In this document: positions 61,701-64,000 of the stretch, piece after piece | Layout: every line of letters starts with the position of its first letter | Position numbering within the stretch: the first letter of the stretch is position 1 | From: Pegea sp. RAD2-039 | Lineage: Eukaryota; Chordata; Thaliacea; Salpida; Salpidae | Assembly: GCA_034620365.1 (NCBI GenBank) | Contig: JAQGEQ010000330.1 | Span: forward strand, 1-64,000 | DNA: 64,000 nucleotides | Reading direction: 5' to 3' | Position numbers and translations under genes: made by a program | The notes under the pieces: generated by a model | The model's input: only the letters and a program-made list of their open reading frames with translations | What the model was told of the DNA's origin: nothing | Database searches by the model: none

Positions 61701-62999
61701 TAAAATAACTATCAATTTGTGATTTTCGAAAAAATTGATTGTTTACTTTTAAACCTAACTTGTTTAAAAAATATATTAATGTTTACTTCATTTACTATAT
61801 TAAACTTAAAAAAAATTGAATGTTTTGTTGGAGAAAAGTTTGTTTTATGTTTTATGTTTACATAAAATTATAAGAAACTTAATGAAAGATTTCTGGATTT
61901 TGTTTTTATAGTCGAAAAAGTTGACGCTAGACGTCGCTAAAGATAAATAATTTTGAAACCCTTGCATTTCTTCAGGCTATGTTTTCGTAAGTGATATTTA
62001 ATAACTTGAAATTCAAGCCTTACTTTTAAACTTTGTAGAAATTATGATAATTATATTTAAATTGAAAACAAAACTATTTTAACAAGTAGAATTTTGTATC
62101 AAAGCAAAAAAAATTTTAAAAACAAACTATTATTTTAACTTTTAAATTTAAAGTAAATTAAAACTTTTAATCCACATTTTTGTGTAATAAAAAATTATTA
62201 AACTAAATATTATTCATTTTTATCACATGCTGCTAATTAAAAACGTTTTTAATCAAGATTTTTTTTAATTTCAAACATTTCAAGCTTTCTATTTTTGTAG
62301 AGACGAAAATGTTAATATATCAACAAATCACTTTTGTCATATAAACAAATATAAAAAAGTCATTACCTGAAATATATCAAAACTTTTTATTCTTACTTGA
62401 ATTACAGATCTTTCCCTCACTTTTTTGTAAAAGTTTTTGTGTTTCTTTAATTCATAAATAAAAGTGATTTGTTTGTAGGCGTAAATCATTGACTGATAGA
62501 ATTTTCAAAAAGAGAAGAATTTCCGTTGATGTTTGTTTTCCTATTTACTGAAAGTTTGTAGGTAATTTTTAACGACCTAATTATAATAAGTTTGTTGAAA
62601 CTATAGTGATCATAAAATTTCATAGCTTTTTCTCGTTTGTATCTTAATATATTATATTCTTTAAAAATAACAATTGATTTACTGTTTTCTTTTTGTAAAT
62701 CTTTTTTCGATTTGTCTTATACTTATTACTATGAATTTTCATAATTGCTTCTTCTTTAACACTTTAATTTCCTAATATAGAAAGTCATGCCTATGATAAA
62801 TTTAGAAAAATGTTTAATGTTCGTATAAAATTTATATGTTATGTTAAAGATATGGGAAGTTTAGAACTAAAATGTAATATTCACCAAAAAGTAGAAATTA
62901 ATTTTTCTATAAGATTGATATCTAAGGAGATAAAAAGCGTCGCACAGTTTTAAATAAATCAAACTTTTAAAGATAAATAAATATTAATAAATTAGTTTT
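58781..62999. repeat. Repeat mosaic
   Basis: 58,780-58,860 repeats 61,590-61,690 directly (CAGTTTTCCACTGAAGCCAC). Decayed and intact GTTGACGCTAGACGTCGC blocks lie at 59,091 and 61,920. Positions 59,440-59,960 repeat 41,040-41,620, an inverted P block lies at 59,950-60,320, and 62,120-62,720 repeats 37,200-37,730. 60,330-61,560 carries no landmark and no gene that I can support. Confidence 0.55.
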
Positions 63000-64000
63000 C
63001 TTCCTGACAAATACTAGATGGAAAGATATTTTTATATAAAGTTTTTGGCTTTTGGTTTACGAGATTACAGTTTTCTTTCAATTTTGGTTAATTTTGATAT
63101 CGACTATGTGTCGATAGATTATTCTGGTTATTGCAACTAAGAAATAACAGGAAACTTTCAAATTTAGAAATATTTGATTTTTTCACATAATAAAATTACA
63201 TGACGTCATGTTCAATTTGGCATCAAATATTTGTTGATATTAAAGTTTTTTAATTTTGAAAAAATTGTGTTTTGTCGTTGTATTCAAAAAACCTACGGTG
63301 ATTACAAGCTTATATATTTTTTAGAATATCAATAATTTATTGGGTAGCAAAATTATTAATATTAAAATTACTATAAACTAACGATAGTAAACTAAAATTG
63401 TTTTCTTCAACTTTACAATAACAATTGTCCCGATAACTTGTCGGTAAGATAACTTGTCGGTGACGTAATTAGAAACTAGTGTTATGGTTATATTAATTAA
63501 CTAGTTTAAAATGTAACTTTTTCCTATTTTTGATTAGTGCCATTAAAGAAGGTTTAATTTTAATTTGTTATTCTTATCATTTGTTATTAGTAAAATTTTA
63601 TTGAATAGAGTTATTTGGTTATTTCCATTCTTTGTTATTTCAACTTCTTTCAATGAAATAAAGAGAAAATATTTACATTAGAAAATTTACACAACAAACG
63701 AGGATGAAACTACCTTTACAAAATTATTGCAAACTTAAACTGTAAATCTAAAAATATTCTAAAGTGAAATTTGTGATTGTAAAGCAAATTAAAAAGCTTT
63801 TTTGTTAAACTACTGTTTTTAACTGAAAAACAGTTGAGTTGCTTCATTTGCTAATGTGAAATTTTATGAAACAAAATCATAATAGAAGAAAATTTATAAA
63901 GTTCAAATAGAAAGTATATAACAATCATTCAAATCATAACAAGTAGTATATCGACGCTATACTTAAAATAAAAACAAGTCTGAAAAACACAATCAGAGAG
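63000..64000 (+). repeat. Dyad module and module A, right-edge copy
   Basis: CTGACAAATACTAGATGG (63,003), the TATCGACTATGTGTCGATAG dyad (63,101), GGCATCAAATATTTG, TGGGTAGCAAAAT (63,341), TTTTTGATTAGTGCCATTAA (about 63,527) and AAGTAGTATATCGACGCTA (63,939). It runs off the window before the part with the candidate orphan exons. Confidence 0.75.

Overview
This is a very A+T-rich stretch of nuclear DNA from a eukaryote, most likely an invertebrate animal. Animal-type RPB9 exons carry GT-AG introns as short as 48 bp, one exon resembles a Musashi-type RRM, there is an initiator-tRNA relic, and most of the window is non-coding. I cannot name the species; a hydra-like or flatworm-like genome would fit, but this is inference.

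Only one intact protein gene is convincing: a single-exon 778-codon ORF on the + strand (47,409-49,745) of unrecognised function. It sits in a roughly 7.6-kb island (about 44.5-52.07 kb) that looks single-copy within this window. An acceptor-like TTTTTACAG ends 17 nt before its ATG, so the message is either spliced in its 5' UTR or trans-spliced.

Almost everything else is a mosaic of a few repeat modules in both orientations. Landmarks are (i) TATCGAC...GTCGATA dyads, each about 80-110 bp from a TTTGTCCGGACAAA/CTAGAT block; (ii) a GACGCTAGACGTCGCT block (8 copies); (iii) a block with GTGACATCTTGTGACTG (many copies); (iv) a module containing TATCGACGCTATA (8 copies); (v) a block with two TGACGTCATCAG sites (5 copies). 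The largest structure is a palindrome with about 6.2-kb arms (18,795-25,024 and 28,010-34,304) around a 3.0-kb spacer. A second inverted pair links 8.7-10.75 kb with 54.4-56.47 kb.

The repeats carry pieces of host genes. Two broken copies of the 3' part of the RNA polymerase II subunit RPB9 gene, introns included, lie on the same strand near 0.25-0.70 kb and 52.07-52.31 kb. Each is followed by the same 3' flank and a 20-bp AGCAACAACCACT-type minisatellite. A 128-bp Musashi-like RRM exon with splice signals occurs six times (four full length, two truncated), open in every copy. Other possible captured exons are a 71-bp AG/GTAAGT-bounded unit (3 copies), a 44-codon terminal ORF (3 copies) and a broken exon at 41.9-42.2 kb.

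Layout: 0-1.3 kb RPB9 relic and minisatellite; 1.3-5 kb repeat modules; 5.1-5.2 kb tRNA relics; 5.2-18.8 kb mosaic with RRM copies A, B and C; 18.8-34.3 kb palindrome; 34.3-44.5 kb mosaic with RRM copies D and F; 44.5-52 kb unique island with the gene; 52-56.5 kb second RPB9 relic, minisatellites and inverted RRM copy E; 56.5-64 kb sparse DNA and further modules.
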